30,000 nt of DNA from Prorocentrum cordatum (Eukaryota; Sar; Dinophyceae; Prorocentrales; Prorocentraceae), in the NCBI GenBank assembly GCA_963575745.1, contig CAUYUJ010016899.1:1-30000 (forward strand), given 5' to 3'. Shown here one piece after another: positions 1 through 9,449 of the stretch. Each line of letters opens with the position of its first letter. Within the stretch, counting starts at the first letter, position 1. The position numbers were made by a program, and so were the translations under genes. The notes under the pieces were generated by a model, which saw only the letters and a list, made by a program, of their open reading frames with translations, did no database searches and was not told the origin of the DNA.

Positions 1-86
<86 letters not shown>

Positions 87-87
87 G

Positions 88-127
<40 letters not shown>

Positions 128-130
128 TTC

Positions 131-189
<59 letters not shown>

Positions 190-514
190 TTTCATCATCA
201 GCAGCATCATCATCATTATCATCAGCATCATCATCATCATCGTAATCGTCATCGTCATCGTCATCAGCAACAGCAGCTGTATCATCGTCAGCAGCATCAT
301 CATCATCAGCGCCATCATCAGCATCATAATCATCATCATCAGCAGCATCATCATCATCAGCAGCAGCATCAGCATCAGCATCTGCATCAACATCAGCAGC
401 AGCATCAGCATCTGCATCAACATCGTCATCATCAGCATCAGCACCAGCATCATCATCATCATCATCATCATCATCTCATCATCATCATCCATCATCAATC
501 ATCATCATCATCGG

Positions 515-601
<87 letters not shown>

Positions 602-675
602 AGCCATCATCATCATAGCCATCAACAGCAGCATCATCATCATCAGGATCATCAGCATCCTCATCCTCCTCCTCG
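1..675. repeat. (CAT)n microsatellite with interruptions
   Basis: The first 675 bases are almost entirely CAT trinucleotides (ATG on the other strand), pure at 1-80 and about 515-600 and interrupted in the middle by CAG, CTT and CGT variants. The tract makes a poly-methionine open frame on the - strand and poly-His/Ser/Ile frames on the +. None of these has the composition of a real protein, so I treat it as non-coding simple repeat. It continues past the left window edge. Confidence 0.95.
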
Positions 676-1458
676 TCCGTTCATCTCGGGCGATGAGAAC
701 AGCGCACATGCGCCAGTCATGGCCAGAGCCATCCCGGGCCCAGGATCGGTGCACAGATGACCTTCCAGCCAAGACAGGAGAGCGTGAGCACCGATTCTGG
801 GCTCGGGGTGGGCTCTCGTCTCCTTGTCAGCACTGCCGATGGCAGGGGAGTCGCCCCGGCCCTCGTTGCGTTGCAAGCGTCGCACTTCGGCCACGCGCAG
901 AGGGGTCAGGGGGAGGGGGGAAGGCTTCTTAGAAGCACCCCGATGCAGGGCCGGCGCCTTCTAGGAAGCAGCCTTTCCTTCCCCCTCTCCCCCTCGTCCC
1001 CGCCCTCCCCCCCGTCCACCCTCCCCCTCCCCCTCCCCCCCTCCCCCTCGTCCCCCGTCCCCCTCCCCCCTCCCCCTCCCCCCTCCCCCTCCCCCCTCCC
1101 CCTCCCCCTGGTGCGCGCCGCCAAGCACTGAAGGACCTCGGTGGACACAAATGTTGGCGCGTGCTCTTCTGCTGCCGGGGTCAAGGGCCGAGGCCCACAG
1201 GCTTCTGGGGCACCACGTGCAAGAACTCCGCTCGTGAAGGGCGGTCTTGGGCCCCTGCTTTGCACGCTCTTGTTTGCTCTTTTCGCGCCTGTCTCGAAGG
1301 GAAGAGAAAACGGCACAACCATAAGCGCAGGTTTCCTGGATCTGTGCTGGGACCCCCTGGCGCGCGGAGCGCGCCAGGGAGAGGGGTTCAGGTCAGATCC
1401 AAGAAGTCCGCGCGGACCGCCGAAAGTTCATGCTCATGCCGTTCTTTCTGCTTCTAAG
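676..1458. other. GC-rich stretch with C-rich tract, no gene seen
   Basis: No exon is supported. The main feature is a nearly pure pyrimidine run at about 975-1110 made of CCCCCT and CCCCTC units. Open frames across it encode only Pro/Ser/Leu (+) or Gly/Glu/Arg (-) low-complexity sequence. The flanks (676-970 and 1111-1458) are unique GC-rich sequence with no family motif that I recognise. Confidence 0.6.
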
Positions 1459-1530
1459 GTTGCCTCCTCCTCCTCCTCCTCGCCCTCCTCCTCCTCCTCC
1501 TCCTCCTCCTTCTCCATCCTCCCTCCTCAT
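1459..1530. repeat. (CTC)n / (GAG)n tract
   Basis: A run of CTC trinucleotides with a few interruptions gives Pro, Ser or Leu runs on the + strand and Arg/Glu/Gly runs on the -. Similar tracts recur at 14186-14250 and 24714-24830. Their GAG complement appears at 6670-7124, 10810-10904, 16908-17522 and 17831-17920. Confidence 0.9.
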
Positions 1531-1700
1531 CCTCCTCGTTGGCGCCAGCGCACGCCCTTGGGCTCCTCGAAGCCTCGCGCTCTGCTCGCCTGCGCCCGTT
1601 GCGGAGCCCCTGATCGTCCTGCAGAGCTACGGCGCGGCCTCGGAGGACCCCTCGGGGGCGCGCCTCGCTTCGCCAGTGCGGGCAAGATGTGCACCCATGC

Positions 1701-1866
1701 CCACTGCGTCTCGGAGTCTCGGGCTCCCTTCCCCAGAAGCCCGAGGCGCAGTGGAGATGTGTGAAGTAAAGATCTGGCCCCCTTTGGGGGCCATATTCGT
1801 ATCCATATCCACTGCGCCTCAGCCTTGTGGCGCCCCTTCCCAGAGAGTCCAGGACGCAGTGGATAT
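1701..1866. other. Two consecutive hairpins sharing CCACTGCG arms
   Basis: Hairpin one pairs 1701-1714 with 1741-1754 (13 of 14 positions complementary, 26-nt loop). Hairpin two pairs 1805-1816 with 1855-1866 (12 of 12, 38-nt loop). Both stems contain CCACTGCG and its complement CGCAGTGG, so the second hairpin looks like a diverged copy of the first. The sequence shows the complementarity. A function as structured RNA or as remnants of a small inverted-repeat element is only inferred. Confidence 0.55.
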
Positions 1867-2695
1867 ATCGACACAACAAGTCTTGCCCGCAGCCAGGGCG
1901 CCACCCCCGCAGGCCTGCGCCCGTCCTGGCCAGCCCCGAACCTGGTGCCCGCTGCCGGTGCCCGCGCGCTCGCTTCCAAGCTGCGAGCGTTGAGCTGGAT
2001 GTTCGTTCTGAGGGCTCGAGGGTGGACAGAACCCCCCCCCCGACACGTCGATGAGTGAACTCTCCGTTTTCGGTGCTCGAGAGGGCGCCGCGGCCGTCAC
2101 TTTTCCAGGCTTGCGCCCCCCAGGTTTGGGCCCGAGGTCGTTTTCCCTAAACCGCGTTTACCTGAGGGGGGGGTTCTGTCCTTCCCCGAAGGACCTTCCT
2201 GGTGCCCACCGAGCGGTTCTGTGCGACCCGAGCTCGGTTCGAGTTCGACACTGGCTCGACTCGGGCTCGACCCGAGCTCGACCCGAGCTCGGCCCATCTT
2301 CGACCCGCGGCAACCCGGCGTTCGATGCAGCATCGGCGCCGCACGCGCGGAGCGAGCGGCTCCAGGAAGGCCCCCCAGAGCGAGCATCCACACGGATCAG
2401 GAGGGAAAAAAACACACAGACACAGTGAATCCTCGATTCCCCAGAAGATATGGGAAAATATGGGAAGTGGGCGGGAAGACAAAAAGCCAGAAAAAATGGG
2501 AAACTATGGGGAATGATTTTATTTGTGTGTATTTATTTTTGTGTGTCCTGGGGACCCTTCAATGGAGTCGAGGCAGGGCCAGTCGAGACGGCGGCGGCCC
2601 TTCCTGGTGTCTCTCGGCCTCTCCCGGGCCTCCCTGGGAGGCCTCTCGTCGCCACGGCCGGATCCGCCTCGGAGAGCGGGCCAGGGTAGACTCAA
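1867..2695. other. No gene seen; short CGACCCGAGCTCG minisatellite
   Basis: No exon is supported. At about 2220-2305 a degenerate 11-13 bp unit (CGACCCGAGCTCG and variants) repeats roughly seven times. At 2440-2530 an AT-richer stretch carries several TATGGGAA motifs. The remainder is unique GC-rich sequence. Confidence 0.5.
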
Positions 2696-2864
2696 GTCGG
2701 GCCTGTCCCCCTACAGGGGGATTTTCGACGAGGAAAAATACCCCAAAAATAGTTTGAAAATAGTCCGGGGACTATTTTTTGGGTATTGTTGTTACCTTTT
2801 TGGAGTATTTGTTGGTACTTTGCATTTTTCGTCGAAAATCCCTCTGTAGGGGGACACGCCCGAC
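2696..2864. mobile_element. TIR element, copy A (MITE- or introner-like, 169 bp)
   Basis: Short non-coding element bounded by 36-bp terminal inverted repeats (2696-2731 and 2829-2864) that match at 34 of 36 positions. Ends read GTCGGGC...GCCCGAC, with inner TIR motifs TGTCCCCCTACAG and ATTTTCGACGA. The interior carries the family signature ATAGTCCGGGGACTATTTTT and CCTTTTTGGAGTATTTG. There is no coding capacity, so it would be non-autonomous. The flanks (CTCAA and ATAAG) give no clear target-site duplication. This is the best-preserved copy in the window; relatives lie at 5574, 18781, 20120, 20468 and 21221. Confidence 0.8.
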
Positions 2865-3789
2865 ATAAGGATAGACCCCGAGATGGGTCTGGGCGCCGAT
2901 GTTGATCGGATCTGGGCCCGCCGGGAAAGCCAGCGCTGTCTCAGCTGGCCCTCTTCCGATGGAGGGCACGTCTGCCGATCCCGGGTGCCAGCTGGGCCTG
3001 GCCACCAGGATCGGCACATGCACTCTGTGCCCCGCTGGCCGACCACCCGTTCTGAGCCAGGCCCTGGACACATCCCAGGGCCCATCCCTGGCTCGTTCCG
3101 CCGCGTCCAGACGTGGCGACGAGGAAGGCCGAGACGAGGAGAAGACGGTGCACCCCGAGACCCGACGTCGCGAAACAAGTGCAGCACCGCGAGAAATCAC
3201 AGGTCATCTTTATCTGAGTCATTGTTTAGCCGATCGACGCAGGCCCTCGCACCCTCCCTTCCCTCCATCCGTGGAGTAGATCTTGGCTGTTTTTGGCGCT
3301 TGCTTCGAGGGGGTGGGGTCTCCCCCAAAGGGCGCACTGCTGCAAGCAGTCGCATTCAGCAGAGGTCCGCAGCCAGACCCCCCCTCCTTCCGCCCAACGT
3401 CGAAACGCCGAAAAAGAAAACGTTCACAAATCACGGCCGGAGCCGTTGGCCCCACCTCTCTGAGGCACCTCGCTGGCCTGGTCCATCGGCAGGGGTCCCG
3501 GGCCCCGAAAAACTGGGCCAGCGCGCCCAGCGGGGAAAAAGCTGCGACGCCAGGGTCTCGGTCAGGACTGCACACATCGGGGACACGTAGACTCGAGTAT
3601 GCCAGAACTTGGGTTCGCCTGCTCTGTTTGACGAGTCCGCCCTGGATTCTGACGGTCCAGTTTTCGTGGGATGTTTGCAGCGGGAGCTCGCGTCAGATTT
3701 CAGACTAGGCCTCGTCATTTTCCTGACGGCCCCGACAGGCCACCCCGAGTTTTCTGCACCCGAGTTTTACGTCTCCCCGAATGTATAAT
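2865..3789. other. No gene seen
   Basis: Unique GC-rich sequence with no recognisable domain in any frame, no consistent third-position bias and no tandem structure. The open frames here overlap on both strands and look like the by-product of few AT-rich stop codons in GC-rich DNA. Confidence 0.5.
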
Positions 3790-4840
3790 ATAAATAGATA
3801 CCGCCCCCCCCCGGCCCCGGATCCCACACCTCCCCGCCACATCTCGGGGACGCTCTCGGTACCGCTCCCCCGGCCTTTCTGGGGAGCCTCCACAGCGCCC
3901 CAGGTGGGGGCCCAAGACGCCTCCCAGGAGCCTCCAGAATGCAAAAGGATGGTCCAAGACGCTCCCAAGCAGCCCAAGTCAGCCTTCCGACGGCCCTCGA
4001 GGCCCCCAGGTGGCCTCCAAGAGAATCCAAGAGAGGTCCGAGAGGCGTCCCAGGACGACCCGAAGAGGCCAAAATCGTAAATTGTCATAGGTTTTTGTCA
4101 CATGTGTTTGGCTTCTCGCGTTTCGAGCTTCCAATGTCCAAGAACGCCGAAGAGGCTCCCAAGACCGCCCCAAGACCACCCAAGAGACCCTCAGGACGGC
4201 CCCAAGACGGGCCGAGAAGGCTCCAAGACTGCCGAAGAGGCGCTCAAGACAGCCCCAGACCACGCCAGAACAGGCCCAAGATGGGCCCAAGAGCGGGAGC
4301 AGGAGGCTTCCAGAAACTTCTCCGAGAGGCCTCTGGGACCCCCCAGAGGCCCCCAACACACCCCCGATCTTTGAGAGGCCCCAAAAGACCCCGACGAGGC
4401 TCCAAGAACAGCCCAAGAGAGCTGCGAGAGCCGTCCCGAGAGAGCCCCAAGGGTGTAAAATCGTTGATTTCCAAGTTTGTTTCTCATGTTTTTCGCCTTC
4501 TCACGTTTTCCCGCTTCCAACCCTCGAAGATCGAGGATTTTGACAAAAAACAGAAAAGATCGATTTCCCATAATTCCTTTTTTTTCAAAGTGGGACTCCC
4601 ACTCGGAGATCCCACACATCCCCTGACATCTTGCCAGTGCCGCGCATCCCGGCTTCCCGGGGGGGCCCCAAGACGCCCAAGGACAGCCCAAGACGACCCC
4701 AAGGAGCCCCCAGAACGTAAAGAACGACCCAACACGCTCCCGCGCAGCCCGAGGCACCCTTCCGACGGCTCCAAGCCTCCAGGAGGCCTCCAGAACCCCC
4801 AGGGGGTCCGGAAGATCCCACACCCCTGAGGGGCCCGGCT
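3790..4840 (+). repeat. CCAAGA-rich dispersed module, two consecutive copies
   Basis: Dense, degenerate repetition of short words such as CCCAAGACGGCCC, CCAAGAGGC and CTCCAAGA. It is broken twice by a related AT-richer partner at about 4068-4130 and 4453-4520 (AAAATCGT..ATT, then GTTTTT or GTTTGT, CATG, then CTTCTC.CGTTT and GCTTCC). The unit is therefore roughly 380 bp of CCAAGA words plus a 70-bp partner. The same composite occurs at 9000-9430. Reverse-oriented CCAAGA words occur at 18050-18360, 26640-26770 and 27280-27360. Open frames crossing it give Pro/Arg/Lys-rich sequence without domains, so I treat it as non-coding. Confidence 0.7.
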
Positions 4841-5174
4841 AACAAAACCCGCGAGGCACAAACAAAAAACAGCGCCGAACAGCGCCGAGGAACTGGAAAA
4901 AATATGGAAATTACACAATTCCTTTTTTTTTCAAGTTTGGCCCCCGGTCTACTCCTGCACAACATACTACAATTCAGACCCCCCTCACCTCCAAAAAAAG
5001 AACCCAGGAAGCTTTTGAGGGCCCCAAATCGTTGAACACGTAAAGGAAATTCATGATTTCTACGTTTCCGCACTTCCCCCTTCTATACGATTCCGACGCT
5101 TGCGCAGGGCCTCCAAGGGAGTCCCTGGACGCAAGAAGCGACCAACATGAGATTACATGAGTTAGCCTAATTAG
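4841..5174. other. No gene seen; AATTCC plus poly-T motif
   Basis: No exon is supported. An AATTCC followed by a run of T and TCAA at about 4914-4940 repeats a similar sequence at about 4570-4595 inside the preceding module. The remainder is unique. Confidence 0.45.
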
Positions 5175-5215
5175 CTAGAATTCGAGCGCGCGCGAAGCGA
5201 GCGCGATGGTTCTAG
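5175..5215. other. 41-bp hairpin motif with GCGAAGC apex, copy 1
   Basis: CTAGAATT at the left pairs with GGTTCTAG at the right (two G-T wobbles). The inner arms pair up to an apex GCGAAGC, a sequence known to form an exceptionally stable mini-hairpin in DNA. A second copy of identical 41-bp length lies at 12399-12439 and agrees at roughly 31 of 41 positions, including the whole apex and the right arm ATGGTTCTAG. Alternating AT/GT sequence follows both copies. Function is unknown. Confidence 0.6.
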
Positions 5216-5335
5216 TATACGTGTGTATATACCATAGTGTATAACAGGATCGGGGCAAGCCGCTCTCAGAGCGTTCCAAGCTGCTCTGGCACGGCCGCGG
5301 CGCCCGCGGCATCCTCCCGACCCACCGGCCTCGGC

Positions 5336-5554
5336 GACCCCCGCCCCGTCCCGATCCGACTCCGTCCCGCTCCCGGCCCCGCTCTTCTCACGCGGGGCGG
5401 GGCGCGGGGCGGCGGCCTCCCAGAGGACCCCGCGGAGCGGAGCCGCGTGGTCAGCGTGGGCTTCCCGTCGGTGGTGCAGCGCTCCTACGCGCCCGAGGGG
5501 CAGGAGCTGGCGGCGGTCACCGTCATGGGGGAGCTGCCCGAGGACGCCGCGCTC
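5336..5554 (+). CDS. FAD-dependent amine-oxidase-like oxidoreductase, internal exon (first of four in window)
   Basis: Encodes part of the substrate/FAD domain of an amine-oxidase/phytoene-desaturase-like flavoprotein, a family that oxidises a small substrate with FAD as cofactor. The diagnostic stretch is VVSVGFPSVVQRSYAPEGQE followed by LAAVTVMG, matching the family pattern of a hydrophobic strand, PS, then YAP.G..L..V. Codon third positions are almost all G or C, unlike the flanks. The block ends at 5554 in phase 0 (GCG CTC), followed by GCAGCC, a GC-type donor. Joining to 7505 restores a continuous AALEAWVR helix. The left edge is uncertain: the frame is open further left, the family-like part begins near 5336-5366, and an AG|G acceptor exists at 5424/5425. 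The N-terminal dinucleotide-binding exon is not in this window. I cannot name the exact substrate. No signal peptide or targeting information is available. Confidence 0.78.
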
Positions 5555-5573
5555 GCAGCCACTTGTGCCCCAA

Positions 5574-5727
5574 GTCGGGCCTGTCCCTCTTCAGGAGGGA
5601 AGTTCAAGAATCGTCAAAAAATAGTCTGGGGACGATCTTTTGGAATATGTTGTGGGGTATTCCGGAGTACTTGTTGATTCTTGTGAATTTTTCGTCGAAA
5701 GCCCGCCTGTAGGGGGACACGCCCGAC
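5574..5727 (+). mobile_element. TIR element, copy B (154 bp), 19 bp inside intron 1
   Basis: Begins GTCGGGCCTGTCCC and ends GGGGGACACGCCCGAC, the same ends as copy A, with the family interior ATAGTCTGGGGACGAT and TTCCGGAGTACTTGTTG. The left TIR has diverged (CTTCAGGAGGGAAG) while the right TIR keeps TTTTTCGTCGAAA. It starts only 19 bp after the proposed 5' splice site of the flavoprotein's first intron in the window, a position expected of an intron-creating or intron-resident element. Confidence 0.78.
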
Positions 5728-5923
5728 CTAACACTTGCCGCGCGCGAGTCTCGAAGGGGAGGGGCGGGGACCGGGGAGGCTCCCAGGGGAACGCGGTTGA
5801 ACCTCTGAGCCTCCTGAAGGGAGGTATCGCCCCCGGCACCGAGAAGCACGTCGGCCGCAGCATGCCTATCACGGGGAGGTGAGGTGGGCTGCCCAGAGTG
5901 TGTCCCCACTCTGTCTCGCTTTG

Positions 5924-5954
<31 letters not shown>

Positions 5955-6568
5955 CTCTTTCTCTCTCCCTGCGGCTGGTGTTCACATCGTGGTTTCCTGT
6001 ACTTAAAGGTTGCAGGGCTGAAAGAGGATGGAGGCCTCCGGAGCCTTTCAAACTCCGGAGGTCTCCAGAGGCTTCCAGGATCCCCGATTCGGTGGACCGC
6101 GTCGGACCGAGGTTCCCAGTTTCCCTTCGCGTCATGAGGCAGTCACGACAGCAAGTCTCCTGCCATGTTCTGGCCTCCAGTAGCACACCCTCACTGGCCC
6201 CTAGGGCCGCCGAAACAAACACCAAGGATGAGAAACCAGCCCTGGGGAAGGGGTGGAGACCTCCAGCGTCGACGCACGTTGCGAAAACAACAAGACGTCT
6301 GGGGGTTTTGGTGCAGGGGGGTGGAGGGAGGAAGGTTCGAGGGTCGAGGTTGTTGCGCGTTTTCACTACGTTTTGAGCCTCCTGGGTCGCGCTGGTGGCA
6401 AAGGTGGGATCTGCCTTGGAATTCCGCCCAGGGCGCCGCCCCAGGGCAAGTCCAGAGGCAGGTCCGAGGCTTGATTCTGAAGCTCAGGCTCCAGACGTTT
6501 TTCGTCGTGAGACAATCGAGTTTGCCGGATGTTCCTTCAATTGAACCTCTGGAGGATTCGACGACCAT
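5728..6568. other. Intron 1 body, with (CT)n microsatellite
   Basis: No further exon is seen. A (CT)n dinucleotide tract runs at about 5925-5970. At 6140-6560 the sequence is unique and GC-moderate with no family motif. I place it inside the intron joining 5554 to 7505. Confidence 0.5.
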
Positions 6569-6599
6569 GACCACGATCACGACCACTACGACCACGCGC

Positions 6600-6634
<35 letters not shown>

Positions 6635-7124
6635 AACGACTGTTCCACCCCAAAGGGCCCTCGGTTGAGACGGAGGAAAGGAGCAGGAAGAGCAGCAGGA
6701 GCAGGAGAAGGAAGAGAGAGGAAGACTGAGGAGGAAGAGCAAGGGAGAGGAGGAGGAGGAAGAAGAAGGGAGAGGAGGAGGAGGAAGAAGAAGGGAGAGG
6801 AGGAGGAGGAGGAGGAGGAGGAGGAGCCGGCGCAGGAGCAGGAGGGGAAGTAGCAGGAGGGGGAGGAGCAGGAGGAGAAGGAGCAGGAGGAGGAGGAGTA
6901 GCAGAAATAAGAAAGAGGATGGAGAAGAAAGGGAATGAGGAGGAGGAGGAAGGAGCAGGGAGGAGGAGGAGGAGGAGGAGGAGGAAGAGGAGGAGGAGGA
7001 GGAGGAGGAAGGAGCAGGGAGGAGGAGGAGGAGGAGGAGGAGGAGAAAGGAGCAGGGAGGAGCAGGGAGGAGCAGGGAGGAGGAGGAGGAGGAGGAGGAG
7101 GAGGAGGAGGAGGAGGAGGGGGAG
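6569..7124. repeat. (ACG)n followed by 450-bp polypurine (GAG)n tract
   Basis: ACC/ACG triplets at 6569-6640 lead into an almost uninterrupted polypurine strand from about 6665 to 7124 dominated by GGA and GAGCAGGA units. It gives Glu/Gly/Arg frames on + and Pro/Ser/Leu frames on -, all low complexity. Long mirror-symmetric polypurine DNA like this can adopt triplex (H-DNA) structure. It lies within intron 1. Confidence 0.9.
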
Positions 7125-7504
7125 GAGCCCCCCCGCCTACGACTCGGTTGCACACGGGCCGCGGCCTGCTGGCGAAGACCTCCGCGGTCTGAGCTGGCCC
7201 CTCCGCTTGATCCTCCCACCCCGCGGCCGCCCCGCCTCGCCTCTTCCCGCCTCCTGCCGGGCTTCATCCGCCGCTCGGTGCCCCTGAGCTGCAAGACCGG
7301 CCTCTTCCTCCTACGCTGTGCTCTCTCTATCTCACTCTCTCTCTCTCTCTTTCGTGTCTGTATCCCTCTTTGCTCTTCGGTATTCTATCTGCTCTCACTC
7401 TGCGCTCTCTCTCTCTCTCTCTCTCGCTCTGCGCATTCGCCGGGCCTGCGGGCAGGCAAGTCTCCCTGGGCGAGGTGCCCTCTCCGCCTCCGCCCGCCCT
7501 CGAG
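7125..7504. other. 3' part of intron 1 with CT tracts before the acceptor
   Basis: Two (CT)n runs at 7321-7352 and 7406-7432 provide pyrimidine-rich sequence upstream of several possible acceptors. The chosen acceptor is CTCGAG|GAGGCC at 7504/7505, an AG followed by G. The equivalent AG|G three bases later (7507/7508) is also possible, and GGCAG|G at 7455/7456 cannot be excluded. No separate gene is seen. Confidence 0.5.
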
Positions 7505-7582
7505 GAGGCCTGGGTGCGGTCCGAGGTCGAGAGGGTGCTGGGAGTGGGCTGCTCGCGGTGGCGGCACCTGCGGACCTACGAC
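7505..7582 (+). CDS. FAD-dependent amine-oxidase-like oxidoreductase, internal exon (second of four)
   Basis: Encodes the helix and turn preceding the C-terminal FAD-contacting strand. EAWVRSEVERVLG is followed by SRWRHLRTYD. The W.HLRTY pattern is a hallmark of this flavoprotein family and normally comes 25-35 residues before the final CGD motif, as it does here once the next two blocks are added. Third codon positions are strongly G/C. The frame stays open to about 7665 (through GAPGVWAPLRP), so the exon could be longer. The family comparison suggests it ends shortly after RTY, where a GA dinucleotide (7580) and a GC dinucleotide (7584) could act as non-canonical donors. No candidate donor gives a phase that matches the next exon perfectly. 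An assembly indel or a small missed exon is possible. Confidence 0.75.
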
Positions 7583-8102
7583 AGCCCGGGGGCGCCGGGA
7601 GTTTGGGCCCCCCTGCGCCCCGCCATGGCCGTGGAGGGAGGACGGATACGCGACGGGGAGGATGATGTGGGAGAAGAGCGGAGAGAGGAGGGGGGGTGGG
7701 GAGGAGGAGAAAGGAGGAGGAGGAGGAGGACAGGCCCAGACACACAAGCAGAGTGGCATCGAACTTGGTGCGCCCCCCTGGGGTACGCGCCAGGAGGAAG
7801 AGGAGGACAAGGACGAGGCGGGAGGAGGAGGGGGAGGAGTTGGAGGGGTGGACGGAGGATGTCATGAGGGAGGGAGGAAGGGAGGAAGGGTTAGGTGCAC
7901 ATGTGTACGTATATAGATACCTATACGACCTCCCTGCGGGCGATAAGGAGGTTGGGGGGGATTGAGATCAAATGCCCACCCTGACAGACCTCCAGCCTGT
8001 CACCTTGATCTCATCTCTCTCTCTCTTTCAATATGTCTCTCTCTCTCTCTCGGCCTCTCTCTCTCTATATCTCCCTCCCTCTCTATCAGAGTCTCCCTCC
8101 AC
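7583..8102. other. Start of intron 2; purine-rich then CT-rich
   Basis: The coding bias fades after about 7665. GGAGGA-rich sequence occupies 7680-7890 and CTCTCT runs occupy 8010-8095. No independent gene is supported. Confidence 0.5.
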
Positions 8103-8545
8103 CACGATGGATGGATTGGATTGGGTGGGATAAGATAAGATGGACAATATGGGTTGGATAAGATAAGATGGATTGGATTGGACAAGATGGATTGGATAAG
8201 GTAAGCTGAATTGGATAAGAAAGCCCGCCGCAGGCGCCGACAAAAATGAATTGATGGATTGGGTTGGGCGGATTGGATTGGATGGGATAAGATGGATTGG
8301 ATAAGATAAGATGGGTTGGATTGGAAGAGATGGATTGTATAAGATACCATGGGTTGGATTGGCCCGCCGCAGGCGCAGAAACAAATGAATTGATGGATTG
8401 GGTTGGGTGGATTGGATTGGGTGGGATAAGATAAGATGGGACAAGATGGGTTGGATAAGATAAGATGGGTTGGATCGGACAAGATGGATTGGATAAGATA
8501 AGCTGGATTGGATAAGAAAGCCCGCCGCAGGCGCCGAAACAGATG
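8103..8545. repeat. GGATTGGATAAGATAAG minisatellite with higher-order unit
   Basis: Short words GGATTGGATT, GGGTTGG and GGATAAGATAAGAT repeat throughout. A GC-rich marker, GCCCGCCGCAGGCGC followed by AAAATGAATT-like sequence, recurs at 8223, 8362 and 8520, dividing the tract into higher-order units of 139 and 158 bp. There are no coding features; - strand frames encode only Pro/Ile/Leu/Ser repeats. Confidence 0.85.
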
Positions 8546-8999
8546 AATTATGAAATTAGCGACATGCTTTAGCGCCGGGACGCCCGGGACACCTGGGACA
8601 CCGCCCACCAGCGGACGGGAAACGGACTTTCGGTCCTACTTCGGCCTAGAAACAGGAGGATCACGCGCAGCTTCGCCTCGCCCGCACGCACGACACGAAC
8701 ACGAATGGGGGGTCTCCGTTTCACTGCGATCTCACCCCCCACCTCCGATATACATATATATATATATATATACGCACATGCATACATGCATGCATGCATG
8801 AAAGCATGCATGCGTTCATTCATGCATGCATGTATGCATCTATGTGTACATATATTTTCCTCTTCCTATATTTTTATAAGCCCGGGCGGGGGGAAAACCC
8901 ATCCCCCCCCCCAAAAAAACGACTCCCGGGACCTGGGGCTTTGGGGCCCTCCGGACGGGCCTCGAAGCGGCCACCCGGCCTCGCAGGGCGTTTTGCCAA
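8546..8999. other. No gene seen; (TA)n and ATGCATGC repeats
   Basis: Alternating TATATA at 8750-8772, then CATGCATG-type repeats at 8775-8835. The rest is unique sequence without a recognised motif. Confidence 0.55.
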
Positions 9000-9430
9000 G
9001 CCTTCCCAGCACACTTAGGGCGATCAGGGGGGTCATCGGAGACGTCCCAGAGACCCCCAAGACAGCACAAGAGCGCTCCAAGAGTGACCGACGTGACCTC
9101 AAGATGGCCCAAGAGGCCTCCAGGGCGGCCCCAAAGAGGCCTCCAAGAGCACTCCCAAGAAGGCCCCCCGAGGCAAAAATCATTGATTTTCTGTTGGTTT
9201 TTGGTGAATTTTAGGGTTCTCCTCTTTTCGGCTTCCCGACGCTCCAAGACGGCGGTCTTCTGGGCGTCCGAAGCCGCCTGGGAGGCTCCAGAATCGCCCC
9301 ACAACCATCCGAAAGGGCTTCCAGGCAGTCGAAGAGAGCCCCAAAACGGCACAACACGGGTCCAAGATGGCCCTCAGAGAGCCCCATGGCGGCCCAAGAT
9401 GGCCCAAAGAACAGGAACACCTCAGAAGAA
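9000..9430 (+). repeat. CCAAGA-rich dispersed module, third copy
   Basis: Same short words as at 3790-4840 (CCCAAGA, CTCCAAGA, GGCCCAAGATGGCCC). The AT-richer partner is at about 9172-9240 (AAAATCATTGATTTT, GTTGGTTTTTGG, CTCTTTTCGGCTTCC). Its presence in intron 2 shows that the composite is a dispersed repeat and not locus-specific. Confidence 0.7.
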
Positions 9431-9449
9431 TTCATGACAGTGAAACGGA

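Noticed and set aside
485-772. Poly-methionine ORF on the - strand
   Set aside because: Pure ATG microsatellite; no protein-like composition or context.
6191-7294. 367-residue Ser/Leu/Pro ORF on the - strand across the purine tract
   Set aside because: Complement of (GAG)n; homopolymeric blocks only, lying inside the flavoprotein intron.
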